This document shows positions 30,897 through 39,870 of a stretch of DNA of 63,318 bases, in pieces. The number at the start of each line of letters is the position of its first letter. The stretch's first letter is position 1. A model generated the notes under the pieces. That model was given only the letters and a program-made list of their open reading frames with translations. It was not told the origin of the DNA and did not search any database. This stretch comes from Pseudomonadaceae bacterium (GTDB lineage: Bacteria > Pseudomonadota > Gammaproteobacteria > Pseudomonadales > Pseudomonadaceae). A program made the position numbers and the translations under genes. The stretch is taken from NCBI GenBank assembly GCA_019747075.1, contig JAIERF010000115.1, positions 1 to 63,318 of the forward strand, written 5' to 3'.

Positions 30897-31837
30897 ACTG
30901 CTCCGAGAACGGCTTCGAGGTGGTGCAGCCGGGGCCTCTGAGCCTGCTGCAGGACGCCGGGCGCCTGGGTTGGCAGCACCTTGGCGTGTCGCCCGCTGGG
31001 CCGTTGGATCTGCACGCCGCGGCCTGGGCCAATCACCTGCTCGGTAATGCCTGGGGCGCGCCGCTGCTGGAAGTTGCTCTGGGCGGTTTGCAGCTGCGCA
31101 GTCGGGTCGATAGTTGGGCGGCAGTGTGTGGCGCCGACGTGGTTATTGAGGTTGATGGCGTGCCCCAGGCCAACTGGTCGCGTTTCGCTGTGCATGCCGG
31201 CCAGCAATTGCAACTGGGCTATGCCCGCAGCGGTCAGCGCGCCTACCTGGCGGTGGCCGGTGGCTTTCACGGGCCGACCCAGCTGGGCAGCATCGCCACC
31301 CAGCAGCGTGATGGGTTGGGCGGTTTGCATGGCGATGGCCGGGCCCTGCAAGCGTGCGATTGGTTGCGCTGCGCGGCTGCACAATTGCCCGGCGTAGCCA
31401 GCGTGCCCTGGCCCTATGTGCCGGACTATAACTGCCGTCCCCTGTTGCGGGTGATCACTGGCGGCGACGCCTTGAGCTTTAGCGAAGATCAGCTGCAAGG
31501 CTTCTTCGCCCAACCCTGGCAACTCAGCCCGCAATCGGATCGCATGGGCGCCCGCCTGTGTGGCGCGGCGCTGACAGTGCCGGCGCTGACGCCAGCGCGG
31601 CAATGGTCGCAAGGGGTGAGTAACGGGGCTATTCAGGTACCGGCCGATGGTCAGCCGATCATCCTCCTGGCCGACCGCCAGACCATGGGCGGCTACCCGC
31701 TGCTGGGCTGGCTGCATCCGCTCGATCTCGGCCGCCTGGCACAGTGCCCGGCGCACCACGAACTGCGCTTTACTGCGGTCAGCCTGAGTGACGCGCAGGA
31801 TGAATTACGCGATTTTTATCGTTTTTTCCGTGAGTGA
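30893..31837 (+). CDS. pxpC: 5-oxoprolinase subunit PxpC
   Basis: LSLLQDAGRLGWQHLGVSPAGPLD, QSDRMGARLCG; 4-nt overlap with pxpB. Confidence 0.94.
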   Translation: MNCSENGFEVVQPGPLSLLQDAGRLGWQHLGVSPAGPLDLHAAAWANHLLGNAWGAPLLEVALGGLQLRSRVDSWAAVCGADVVIEVDGVPQANWSRFAVHAGQQLQLGYARSGQRAYLAVAGGFHGPTQLGSIATQQRDGLGGLHGDGRALQACDWLRCAAAQLPGVASVPWPYVPDYNCRPLLRVITGGDALSFSEDQLQGFFAQPWQLSPQSDRMGARLCGAALTVPALTPARQWSQGVSNGAIQVPADGQPIILLADRQTMGGYPLLGWLHPLDLGRLAQCPAHHELRFTAVSLSDAQDELRDFYRFFRE

Positions 31838-33482
31838 GCGCGAGCGCCTGATCTGCGGTCGACTGGCTGCGGCAATTGGCGAACAGGTCGAGGCGGGAGT
31901 CATACGCCTGGGTGTCGACCTGCAACAAGCCGAGCATGGAGTGGAACAGGTTGTCGTGGCTCAGCGGCCGCTCATGTTCGTTCCGCAGGCACTGACTGCT
32001 GACATTGAAGTCGCGTTGGTAGCCCTTGGAGAACCAGGCAAACATGCTCACGTGGCGCTGTTGCTCCGGCGCCATCAGGTAGGGCGCACCATGCAGGAAC
32101 AGGTTGTACTCGCCCAGTGATTCGCCATGGTCGGACAGATAGAGCATGCCGCTGTCGAGCTGATCCTGATTCTTGCGCAGCAGGTCGATCAGAGTCGCCA
32201 GTACGTGGTCGGTGTAGAGAATGGTGTTGTCGTAGGCGTTGACGATTTCTTCCCGGCTGCATTCGTTCAGCGCGTTGCTGGCGCACACCGGAGTGAACTT
32301 CTCGAAGGCCTTGGGATAACGCTTGAAGTATTCGGGGCCGTGGCTGCCCATCTGGTGCAGGACCAGCACGCTGTCCTGTTGCAGGTTGTCGATATAGGCC
32401 TGTAGGTTGCTGAGCAGAATTTCATCGAAGCACTCCTCGCTGTTGCACAGTGCCGGGTCGTGGCCCTGGCTCAAGTCCTCCAGGGTCACGCGGTCACAGG
32501 CGCCCTTGCAGCCGGCCTGGTTGTCGCGCCACAGCACATTCAGGCCGGCCCGTTGCAGCACATCCAGCAGGCTGTCCTGGTTCTTGGCGATGGCGCTCTT
32601 GTAGCCGTCGCGGCCCATGTTGGAAAACATGCAGGGCACCGATACCGCGGTTTCGGTGCCGCAGGAATACACGTTGTTGAAGCTGATCAAGTCATCTTCC
32701 TGGCTCAGCTCGGGGGTGGTGTTGCGGGCGTAACCGAGCAGGCCGAAGTTCTCGGCGCGGGCGCTTTCACCCACCACCAGGACGGTCAGGGATTTGCGCG
32801 GGTGGGCCTGCCAACTGGGGGATTTCAGCGCATCGCTGGCGATCACCTGGAAGGGTTGCTTGGCGCTGGCCAGTTGTTCGCGCAGGTAGCCCGAGGTAGC
32901 GCCGACGATGTTGCTCGGGGTGACCATCAGGCGCAGTTCATGGTGATTGCGAAACAGTGAGGACAGACCTTGGTAGTTGGCCAGTGCCACGCCGCCGAGC
33001 ATGGCCAGGCAGCCAGTCATTACTGCCACTTTGCTTAGCAGTTCGCGGTGCCAGACGCGGTAGTTGACTGGGGTTTGCCAGACCAGCCAGCTGGGCAGCA
33101 CGCCGAGCAACAGCAGGTAGGCGACGAACTTCAGCGACAGCAGGTCGAAGGCTTCGCTGGGGTTGGTTTCGGCGATGTTGCGCAGCATCTCCTTGTTGAT
33201 CAGTGTGCCGTACTGGTTCATGAAGTAGGCCGCGCCGGCACCGCAGAGCAGCAGCACGGTCAGCGTCGGCTTGAGTGCCCGGCGAAACGCCAGCAGGGTC
33301 AGCGCCAGATTGAATACTGCCAGAATCAGCAGCACAAAGGCGCCGCGCAGCAGCCAGCCCTGGCCGTCGGCATGGGTGATTTGCAACAGGTGTTGCCACA
33401 GCGCCTGGTTGAAGGCGAGCAGGAAAAATCCGCTGGCCAGCAAGGTCAGCAGTTCGGGGCGAATGGCTTTGATCTTCAGCAT
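31779..33482 (-). CDS. eptA: Phosphoethanolamine--lipid A transferase (EptA family)
   Basis: Five N-terminal TM helices; LTVLVVGESARAENFGLLGYARNTTPEL, VYSCGTETAVSVPCMFS, YLSDHGESLGE, LVLHQMGSHGPEYFKRYP. Confidence 0.93.
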   Translation of the reverse strand: MLKIKAIRPELLTLLASGFFLLAFNQALWQHLLQITHADGQGWLLRGAFVLLILAVFNLALTLLAFRRALKPTLTVLLLCGAGAAYFMNQYGTLINKEMLRNIAETNPSEAFDLLSLKFVAYLLLLGVLPSWLVWQTPVNYRVWHRELLSKVAVMTGCLAMLGGVALANYQGLSSLFRNHHELRLMVTPSNIVGATSGYLREQLASAKQPFQVIASDALKSPSWQAHPRKSLTVLVVGESARAENFGLLGYARNTTPELSQEDDLISFNNVYSCGTETAVSVPCMFSNMGRDGYKSAIAKNQDSLLDVLQRAGLNVLWRDNQAGCKGACDRVTLEDLSQGHDPALCNSEECFDEILLSNLQAYIDNLQQDSVLVLHQMGSHGPEYFKRYPKAFEKFTPVCASNALNECSREEIVNAYDNTILYTDHVLATLIDLLRKNQDQLDSGMLYLSDHGESLGEYNLFLHGAPYLMAPEQQRHVSMFAWFSKGYQRDFNVSSQCLRNEHERPLSHDNLFHSMLGLLQVDTQAYDSRLDLFANCRSQSTADQALALTHGKNDKNRVIHPARHSG

Positions 33483-33487
33483 CGGGG

Positions 33488-33562
33488 TTCAGTTCGGCTC
33501 TGCGCGGGCAGCTGAATAGCAGCTGCTTGATGGGGCGCGAAGTTACCCAGGCAGAACTGAAT
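33488..33562 (-). other. Inverted-repeat-rich eptA 5' leader
   Basis: TTCAGTTC...GAACTGAA outer repeat enclosing GCAGCTGaatagCAGCTGC. Confidence 0.5.
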
Positions 33563-33628
33563 GAGTCGTGAAAAATTAGCGGACAAAGCGTTGCGGGGCC
33601 GGTTTGCAGTTGCCCCGCGGGTGACGAT

Positions 33629-33650
33629 GCGCCGGCCTGGCGGCCGGCGC
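33629..33650 (-). terminator. Hairpin downstream of the SIMPL gene
   Basis: Very stable GCGCCGGCCtggcGGCCGGCGC located beyond the SIMPL stop on the reading-forward side. Confidence 0.55.
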
Positions 33651-33656
33651 GGGGGG

Positions 33657-34370
33657 TCAAGGCATCAGTACTTCGATCACGCCGTCGGCGTTGACGCTGA
33701 CCTGGCTGCTGCCGGCTTCGATTTCCGGCGTCGGTGCGGCATCGGCCTCTGCCATGCTTTTCATCGCGCCCATGCGCATCGGCATTGGTGCCTGGAAGCC
33801 GCCACCGTTGAGGCTCAGGCTGACCAGTTTGTAGTCCTTGCCGCCGAGGGCGTTGGTGGCCAGTTGGGCGCGGGCCTTGAAGGCGTTGATGGCGTCCTGC
33901 AGCAGGGCGTCCTCGGTCTTCTTCTGGGTGGCGCTGGCAATGCTAAAACTCATGTTGCCCATCTTCAGTTGCTGCAGCAGTTGCCCGGTGAGTTGCGACA
34001 GGGCGGCAAAGTCGGCGCTTTCCAGGCGCAGCTCGGCACGTTCGCGCCAGGCGCTGATCTTGCGGTTGTCGCCGTCGTAGATCGGGTAGCTATTACGGTT
34101 GCCCAGGCTGACGGTTACACCCTTGCTGGCGCGGGCCTGGGTCAGGGCCTGGTTGATGGTCTGGGTGATCTGGGCCGCCAGCTTGGCCGGGTCTTTGTCC
34201 TGGGCTTCGCTGTACAGGCTGACCTGCATCTGGTCGTGGGCCACTTCCTGGCTGACTTCGGCGCGCAGGGCCACCTGGTTGTAGCGGGCTTCCTCGGCGA
34301 GCAGCGGCTGGCTGATGAGGGCGGCGAGCGTCAGGCCGAGGGCGCTGGCTGTTTGGGCTTGGCTGGGCAT
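33657..34370 (-). CDS. SIMPL domain-containing periplasmic protein
   Basis: Signal peptide; QVALRAEVSQEVAHDQMQVSLYSEAQDKDPAKLA. Confidence 0.85.
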   Translation of the reverse strand: MPSQAQTASALGLTLAALISQPLLAEEARYNQVALRAEVSQEVAHDQMQVSLYSEAQDKDPAKLAAQITQTINQALTQARASKGVTVSLGNRNSYPIYDGDNRKISAWRERAELRLESADFAALSQLTGQLLQQLKMGNMSFSIASATQKKTEDALLQDAINAFKARAQLATNALGGKDYKLVSLSLNGGGFQAPMPMRMGAMKSMAEADAAPTPEIEAGSSQVSVNADGVIEVLMP

Positions 34371-34590
34371 GCGGATTCCTTATGCACGGTGGGCGCCGAC
34401 AGGCGCAAAAGGGGAGCTTACGCTGCTCAGACTGCCGGGTGCGGCAGCGGGTTCCGTAGTTGACGGTTGGATCAGCTTAGCGGCTATCGTGGCTGCGGCG
34501 AGTTGCCGCAGGTTGGCGCGGGGGAGGCCCGGATAGCGGCGGCTTGGTTATACTCGCTGCGCTCTGGCGCGGAGCACTTTCGGAGAAGTC

Positions 34591-35868
34591 ATGCACGCAC
34601 CCACGCAGCTGTTGTCCGCCAGCCGACAAAACCTCTGGCGCCTGACGCTGATCCGCATTCTGGTGCTGGCCGCGCAAGCCGGCTCGGTGGGGTTCGCCTA
34701 CCTGTCGGACCTGCTGCCGCTGCCCTGGCTGCCGCTGAGCATTACCCTGGGGTTCTCCGCGCTGCTCTGCGCCTTTACCGGCCTGCGCCTGAAGGGCCCG
34801 TGGCCGGTGACCGAGCAGGAGTATGCGGTACAGCTGGCCTGCGACCTGATCATTCACAGCGTGCTGCTGTTCTATGCCGGCGGCTCCACCAACCCCTTCG
34901 TGTCTTACTATCTGGTGCCGCTGACCATTGCCGCGGCGACCCTGCCGTGGCTGTATTCCATGGCCCTCAGTGGGCTGGCGCTGAGCGGCTACACCGCCTT
35001 GCTGATCTGGTATCACCCGCTGGACCTGCATGGCATCGAGCATGAGGCCACGCTGATCAGTCTGCACCTGTTCGGCATGTGGTTGAACTTCGCCCTGTCG
35101 GCGGCCTTTATCACCTTCTTCGTGGTCAAGATGGCCGGTGCGCTGCGCCGTCAGGACCAGTTGCAGGCCGAGCGCCGCGAGGAGGGCATGCGCGATCAGC
35201 AACTGCTCGCCGTGGCCACCCAGGCCGCTGGTGCCGCCCATGAGTTGGGCACGCCGCTGGCGACCATGAGCGTGCTGATCAAGGAGCTGCGCCAGGAACA
35301 CCAGAACCCCTTGCTGCAGGAAGACCTGGCGGTGCTGCAGGAGCAGGTGCAGTTGTGCAAACAGAGTCTGCAACAGTTGGTGCGCGCCGCCGAGGCCGAC
35401 CGCCGTCAAGCCGTGCATGAGCAGACCGCGCGCGAGTGGCTGGAGTCGGTGTTGCGCCGTTGGCACCTGATGCGGCCCGAAGCCAGTTATCGCTTTCAGG
35501 TGCTCGGCTTGGGTACGTCGCCCCGCTTGATGCCGCCCACCGACCTGACCCAGGCGCTGCTCAATCTGCTCAACAACGCGGCCGATGCCTGCCCGGACAA
35601 CCTGGATATCACGCTTAACTGGGATGCCCAGTGGACGCGTCTGAGCATTCGCGACCACGGCGCCGGCGTGCCATTGGCGATTGCCGAGCAGCTTGGTCGA
35701 CCGTTTTTTACTACCAAGGGCAAAGGTTTCGGCCTGGGCCTGTTTCTTAGCCAGGCCAGCGTCACCCGCGCTGGCGGCACGGTAAAACTGTATAACCATG
35801 AAGAAGGCGGCACGCTGACTGAATTGCGTTTGCCGCGCGCGTTTGGCGCCGGCTTTGGGCCGATCTGA
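34591..35868 (+). CDS. RegB/PrrB/RoxS-type redox-sensing sensor histidine kinase
   Basis: GGSTNPF quinone-binding heptad, AAHELGTPLATMSVLIKEL H-box, LCKQSL cysteine. Confidence 0.92.
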   Translation: MHAPTQLLSASRQNLWRLTLIRILVLAAQAGSVGFAYLSDLLPLPWLPLSITLGFSALLCAFTGLRLKGPWPVTEQEYAVQLACDLIIHSVLLFYAGGSTNPFVSYYLVPLTIAAATLPWLYSMALSGLALSGYTALLIWYHPLDLHGIEHEATLISLHLFGMWLNFALSAAFITFFVVKMAGALRRQDQLQAERREEGMRDQQLLAVATQAAGAAHELGTPLATMSVLIKELRQEHQNPLLQEDLAVLQEQVQLCKQSLQQLVRAAEADRRQAVHEQTAREWLESVLRRWHLMRPEASYRFQVLGLGTSPRLMPPTDLTQALLNLLNNAADACPDNLDITLNWDAQWTRLSIRDHGAGVPLAIAEQLGRPFFTTKGKGFGLGLFLSQASVTRAGGTVKLYNHEEGGTLTELRLPRAFGAGFGPI

Positions 35869-35883
35869 AACACGAGGAATTGC

Positions 35884-36444
35884 ATGAGCGACGAAGCCCC
35901 GATCGACAGCGAAGAGCTGCCCCACCTGCTGCTGGTGGATGATGACGAGACCTTTACCCGCGTGATGGCGCGGGCCATGGCGCGCCGTGGTTTCCGCGTG
36001 AGTACCGCCAGCTCGGCCGAGGCTGGCCTGGCCCTGGCCCGCGAAGATTTGCCCGAGTACGCGGTGCTCGACCTGAAGATGGAAGGTGACTCTGGCCTGG
36101 TGCTGCTGCCCAAACTGCACGAGCTGGACGCGGAAATGCGCGTGCTGATCCTCACCGGTTATTCCAGCATCGCCACCGCGGTGGAAGCGATCAAGCGCGG
36201 TGCCTGCAACTACCTGTGCAAGCCGGCGGACGCCGATGACGTGCTGACGGCGCTGCTGTCCGAACACGCCGATCTCGATACCCTGGTGCCGGAAAACCCG
36301 ATGTCGGTGGACCGCCTGCAGTGGGAGCATATCCAGCGCGTGCTGGGTGAGCATGAAGGCAATATCTCCGCCACTGCCCGAGCCCTGGGCATGCACCGGC
36401 GGACCTTGCAGCGCAAACTGCAGAAGCGTCCTGTGCGGCGTTAA
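35884..36444 (+). CDS. RegA/PrrA/RoxR-type response regulator
   Basis: LLLVDDDETFTRVMARAMARRGF, YAVLDLKMEGDSGL, Fis-type HTH NISATARALGMHRRTLQRKLQKRP. Confidence 0.94.
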   Translation: MSDEAPIDSEELPHLLLVDDDETFTRVMARAMARRGFRVSTASSAEAGLALAREDLPEYAVLDLKMEGDSGLVLLPKLHELDAEMRVLILTGYSSIATAVEAIKRGACNYLCKPADADDVLTALLSEHADLDTLVPENPMSVDRLQWEHIQRVLGEHEGNISATARALGMHRRTLQRKLQKRPVRR

Positions 36445-36455
36445 ACGCCGTTTTG

Positions 36456-36474
36456 CCCCGGCAGGCTGCCGGGG
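36456..36474 (+). terminator. Terminator-like hairpin after the response regulator gene
   Basis: CCCCGGCAGgCTGCCGGGGtt. Confidence 0.7.
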
Positions 36475-36519
36475 TTATCTGCCTTCCTGGGTTTACTTCT
36501 CCGCCTGCTAGGGGCTCCC

Positions 36520-37461
36520 ATGCTTGCCGTTGTCCAGCAAACCATCGGCGTTACTGCGCCGGTTTTTGCCATGCTGTTTCTCGGTGTGGTGCTCAAGCGC
36601 CTGGGGCTGATCGACGCGGGCTTTATCAATACCGCCTCGACCCTGGTGTTTCGCGGCACGCTGCCGACTTTGTTGTTTCTCGGCATCGTCCAGGCCGACC
36701 TCAGTCAGGCCCTGCAGCCGGCTTTGTTGCTGTATTTCCTGCTGGCGACCGTGGGCTGTTTTTTGTTCGCCTGGGGCTGGGCGATCTGGCGCTGCCCACA
36801 GGCCGATCGCGGCGTGTATACCCAGGGCGCGTTTCGCGGTAACAACGGCATCGTCGGCCTGGCGCTGGCCAGCAGCATGTACGGCGACTACGGCTTGTCG
36901 GTGGGCGCGGTGCTGGGTGGGCTGGTGATCCTCAGCTACAACACCTTGGCGGTGATTGTCCTGTCGATTTACAACCCGCAAGCCAAGACCACGCCCTTGG
37001 GTTTGCTCAAAGGCATTCTCGGCAATCCGCTGATCGTCGGCGTGCTGGCGGCCATTCCCTTTGCCTGGTGGCAGATCAGCTTGCCGCAGTGGTTGCTGAC
37101 CTCGGCCGGCTACTTTGCCCAGATGAGCCTACCGCTGGCGCTGATCTGCATCGGCGGCACCTTGAGCCTGGCGGCGCTGCGTGAGAGCAGCGGGGTGGCG
37201 GTCAGCTCCAGCCTGATGAAGCTGGTCTGGCTGCCGGTGCTGGCCACACTGGGCGCCTGGTGCTGGGGTTTTCGTCAGGCCGATCTGGCGATCCTGTTCG
37301 TGTACTTTGCCAGTCCGACGGCCGCCGCCAGCTATGTGATGGTCAAGGCCGTCGACGGCAACCATCAACTGGCCGCGGTGATCATCGTGCTCACCACCCT
37401 AGGCTCGGTGCTGAGCATCAACCTCGGCCTGTTGGCCCTGCAGTGGTTGGGCTGGGTGTAG
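36520..37461 (+). CDS. AEC family transporter
   Basis: Ten-TM permease; APVFAMLFLGVVLKRLGLID, SPTAAASYVMVKAV. Confidence 0.9.
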   Translation: MLAVVQQTIGVTAPVFAMLFLGVVLKRLGLIDAGFINTASTLVFRGTLPTLLFLGIVQADLSQALQPALLLYFLLATVGCFLFAWGWAIWRCPQADRGVYTQGAFRGNNGIVGLALASSMYGDYGLSVGAVLGGLVILSYNTLAVIVLSIYNPQAKTTPLGLLKGILGNPLIVGVLAAIPFAWWQISLPQWLLTSAGYFAQMSLPLALICIGGTLSLAALRESSGVAVSSSLMKLVWLPVLATLGAWCWGFRQADLAILFVYFASPTAAASYVMVKAVDGNHQLAAVIIVLTTLGSVLSINLGLLALQWLGWV

Positions 37462-37481
37462 GTCGGACTGCGGCGCGTAGC

Positions 37482-37508
37482 GGCTTAGCCCAACAGCTGG
37501 GCTAAGCC
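37482..37508. terminator. Bidirectional hairpin between converging AEC and CMD genes
   Basis: Perfect GGCTTAGCCCAacagcTGGGCTAAGCC; includes the CMD stop codon. Confidence 0.7.
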
Positions 37509-37879
37509 TTCTGCATCTCGTCGAGCACTTCCTGAGCGGCGCGGAAGGCGTCGATGGCTGCTGGCACGCCGGCATAGACGGCGCAGTGCAGCAGGGTTTC
37601 GCGGATTTCCTCGACCGTACAGCCGTTGTTCAACGCGCCGCGGATATGACCCTTGATCTCCTGGTTGCACTTGAGTGCGGTCAGGGCCGAGATGGTGATC
37701 AGACTGCGGGTCCGGCGGTCCAGGCCTTCGCGGTTCCACACGCCGCCCCAGGCGTGTTCATTGACGAAATCCTGCAGTGGCTGGCTAAACGCCGTGGCGT
37801 TGCCCAGGGCGCGGTCGACGAAAGCGTCGCCCATGACTTCGCGGCGTACTTGCAGGCCGCTGGGTTTTTCATTGCTCAT
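37502..37879 (-). CDS. Carboxymuconolactone decarboxylase family protein
   Basis: NEHAWGGVWNREGLDRRTRSLITISALTAL; start set at ATG 37879. Confidence 0.93.
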   Translation of the reverse strand: MSNEKPSGLQVRREVMGDAFVDRALGNATAFSQPLQDFVNEHAWGGVWNREGLDRRTRSLITISALTALKCNQEIKGHIRGALNNGCTVEEIRETLLHCAVYAGVPAAIDAFRAAQEVLDEMQKA

Positions 37880-37895
37880 CGAATAACTCCTAGAT

Positions 37896-38981
37896 TCAGC
37901 GCTGGCGCTGCCAGGCGCGGGCGCCAATCACCAGCAAGGTAATGGCCGTCAGCGGCAAGACGAAACTGTACATGGCCTGTTGCAGGGCGCCCAGCCAGGG
38001 TGCCGCTGTGCTGTGCAAGACCAGGTAGGCGGTGTACAGCGCGTAGTAGCCGACAAACACGGCGCCTTCCCAGCGGTTGATGCAGTAGCCATTGAAGAAG
38101 ATCGGTAGGCAGGCGATGGCCACGGCGATCATCACCGGGAAGTCGAAGGCCAGGGCATTGGCGGCTACCGGGATGGCGCTTGGCGATACCAGCGAGGCCA
38201 GGCCGAGGACGCAGAGCAGGTTGAAGATATTGCTGCCGACGATGTTGCCCACGGCAATGTCGCGCTCGCCCTTGATGGCGGCCATCAGCGACGTGGCCAG
38301 TTCTGGCAGTGAGGTGCCGATGGCCACCACGGTCAGGCCGATCACCAGTTCAGACAGGCCGAGGGCGCGCGCCAGGTTGACGGCGCCCTCGACCAGGAAG
38401 TTTGAGCCGCTGACCAGCAACACCAGGCCGACCAGGATCAGCCCCAGGTTGATAAGCCCGGCGTAAGGTTTGGGCGCCTCGTTGAGGCCGAACTCGGTGG
38501 CGAACTCATCATCTGCCGCAGCGGTCTTGTCCCGGCGGCTGCTGATTATCAGAAAGGCGGTGTAGGCCAGGATGCCGGCAAACAGCAGAGCGCCATCCAG
38601 GCGACTAAGGCTGCCGTCCCAGGCCAGTGCCCAGGTCAGCAAGCTGGCGCCGATCATGATCGGTACGTCCAGGCGGATGATTTGGCGCGAGACCAGCAGT
38701 GGAGCAATCAGCGCCGTCAGACCAAGGATGAACAGCACGTTAGCAATGTTGCTGCCGACTACGTTGCCGATGGACAGGTCGCCCTTGCCATCCAGCGCGG
38801 CCTGCACGCTGACGGCAGTCTCTGGCGCGCTGGTGCCGAAGGCCACCACGGTGAGGCCGATAATCAGCGGCGGAATGCCAAACTGGGCGGCCAACTTGCC
38901 GGCGCCGCGCACCAGTACTTCTGCGCCGGCCACCAGCAGCACCAAGCCGGCGATCAGGTAGACGATGGTCATTAAGGACAT
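37896..38981 (-). CDS. Calcium/sodium antiporter (CaCA/YrbG-like)
   Basis: Two alpha repeats: GLTVVAFGTSAPETAVSVQAAL...GNVVGSNIANVLFILG and GLTVVAIGTSLPELATSLMAA...GNIVGSNIFNLLCVLG. Confidence 0.94.
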   Translation of the reverse strand: MSLMTIVYLIAGLVLLVAGAEVLVRGAGKLAAQFGIPPLIIGLTVVAFGTSAPETAVSVQAALDGKGDLSIGNVVGSNIANVLFILGLTALIAPLLVSRQIIRLDVPIMIGASLLTWALAWDGSLSRLDGALLFAGILAYTAFLIISSRRDKTAAADDEFATEFGLNEAPKPYAGLINLGLILVGLVLLVSGSNFLVEGAVNLARALGLSELVIGLTVVAIGTSLPELATSLMAAIKGERDIAVGNIVGSNIFNLLCVLGLASLVSPSAIPVAANALAFDFPVMIAVAIACLPIFFNGYCINRWEGAVFVGYYALYTAYLVLHSTAAPWLGALQQAMYSFVLPLTAITLLVIGARAWQRQR

Positions 38982-39075
38982 GATTGCGCTCCAAAAAAGT
39001 CCGCCTAGCTTACTCAATCTGGAACGGCTCGCCAGCGCCTGCAGGTGCGCATTGTTGCCTGATGTTGCGCCTGCG

Positions 39076-39327
39076 TCAGTCCTCGCAAGGTGGCTGCCAG
39101 AACAACTGCACGGCGCCATCGTCGCGGTGGGCCAGGGTGACGTTATCGTTCTCGGCGATTTCGCCTAAGAGCTGTGCCCAGTCGTCATCCGAGTCATCGG
39201 GGAGCTTGCTGATCAGCGCGGCTTTGGCCTTCTGGGCGTTGGGCGAGTTGATGATTTTCTGCACCCGTTGAGCCAGCAGTTCGTAGGGGCTGGGTAGTTT
39301 TACAGCGGCAGATTTAGTGGCGGCCAT
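39076..39327 (-). CDS. DUF1654 domain-containing protein
   Basis: SPYELLAQRVQKIINSPNAQKAKAALISKLPDDSDDDWAQLLGEIAENDNV. Confidence 0.8.
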   Translation of the reverse strand: MAATKSAAVKLPSPYELLAQRVQKIINSPNAQKAKAALISKLPDDSDDDWAQLLGEIAENDNVTLAHRDDGAVQLFWQPPCED

Positions 39328-39349
39328 ACGCAGGACTCCTGAAAAATAA

Positions 39350-39365
39350 CTGTTTATGCATACAG
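39350..39365. promoter_or_regulatory. Putative LexA (SOS) box upstream of the DUF1654 gene
   Basis: CTGTTTATGCATACAG = CTG-N10-CAG, 22 nt upstream of the ATG. Confidence 0.7.
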
Positions 39366-39443
39366 TATATTGTCAGGTGAATAGCTGCTGAGCAAGTCTG
39401 GGCAGATATGACGGTCGGCGCTGTATCGGGCGGTGAGGGACCC

Positions 39444-39824
39444 TCAGTCGACACGTTCAACCCGCACCGGAACGACGCCTGCGCGCAGCATGTCGAGTTG
39501 CTCGGCGGCTTTTTGCGAGAGGTCGATGAGACGGCTGCGGGCGTAAGGGCCGCGGTCGTTGATGCGCACCAGCACGCTTTTGTCGTTGTTGAGGTTGGTC
39601 ACGCGGACTCGTGAGCCGAAGGGTAGGGTGCGGTGGGCTGCGGTCAGTTGGTGCTGGTCGAAACGCTCGCCGCTGGCGGTGCGTTTGCCATGGTGTTTGG
39701 CGCCATAGTAGGACGCCTGACCTTCGGCGCTGTAGTCCGGGTGGTCGCTGCTCTGGCCGAACGGCAGTCCGGAGCAGCCGCTCAGCAGGCCAAGCAAACT
39801 GCCGATCATCAGTGTGCGCCACAT
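39444..39824 (-). CDS. RlpA-like septal ring lytic transglycosylase/lipoprotein
   Basis: Lipobox [52 protein letters not shown]. Confidence 0.92.
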   Translation of the reverse strand: MWRTLMIGSLLGLLSGCSGLPFGQSSDHPDYSAEGQASYYGAKHHGKRTASGERFDQHQLTAAHRTLPFGSRVRVTNLNNDKSVLVRINDRGPYARSRLIDLSQKAAEQLDMLRAGVVPVRVERVD

Positions 39825-39842
39825 GGTGTTCGCTCCAGATAA

Positions 39843-39870
39843 AACAACGCCGGGCATGCCCGGCGTTGTT
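39843..39870 (-). terminator. 28-nt perfect palindrome with U-tract just upstream of the RlpA-like gene
   Basis: AACAACGCCGGGCATGCCCGGCGTTGTT followed on the minus strand by TTATC. Confidence 0.8.

Noticed and set aside
34477-36396. 639-aa minus-strand ORF over the RoxSR-like pair
   Set aside because: Antisense artefact; Q/G/H-rich with no domain.
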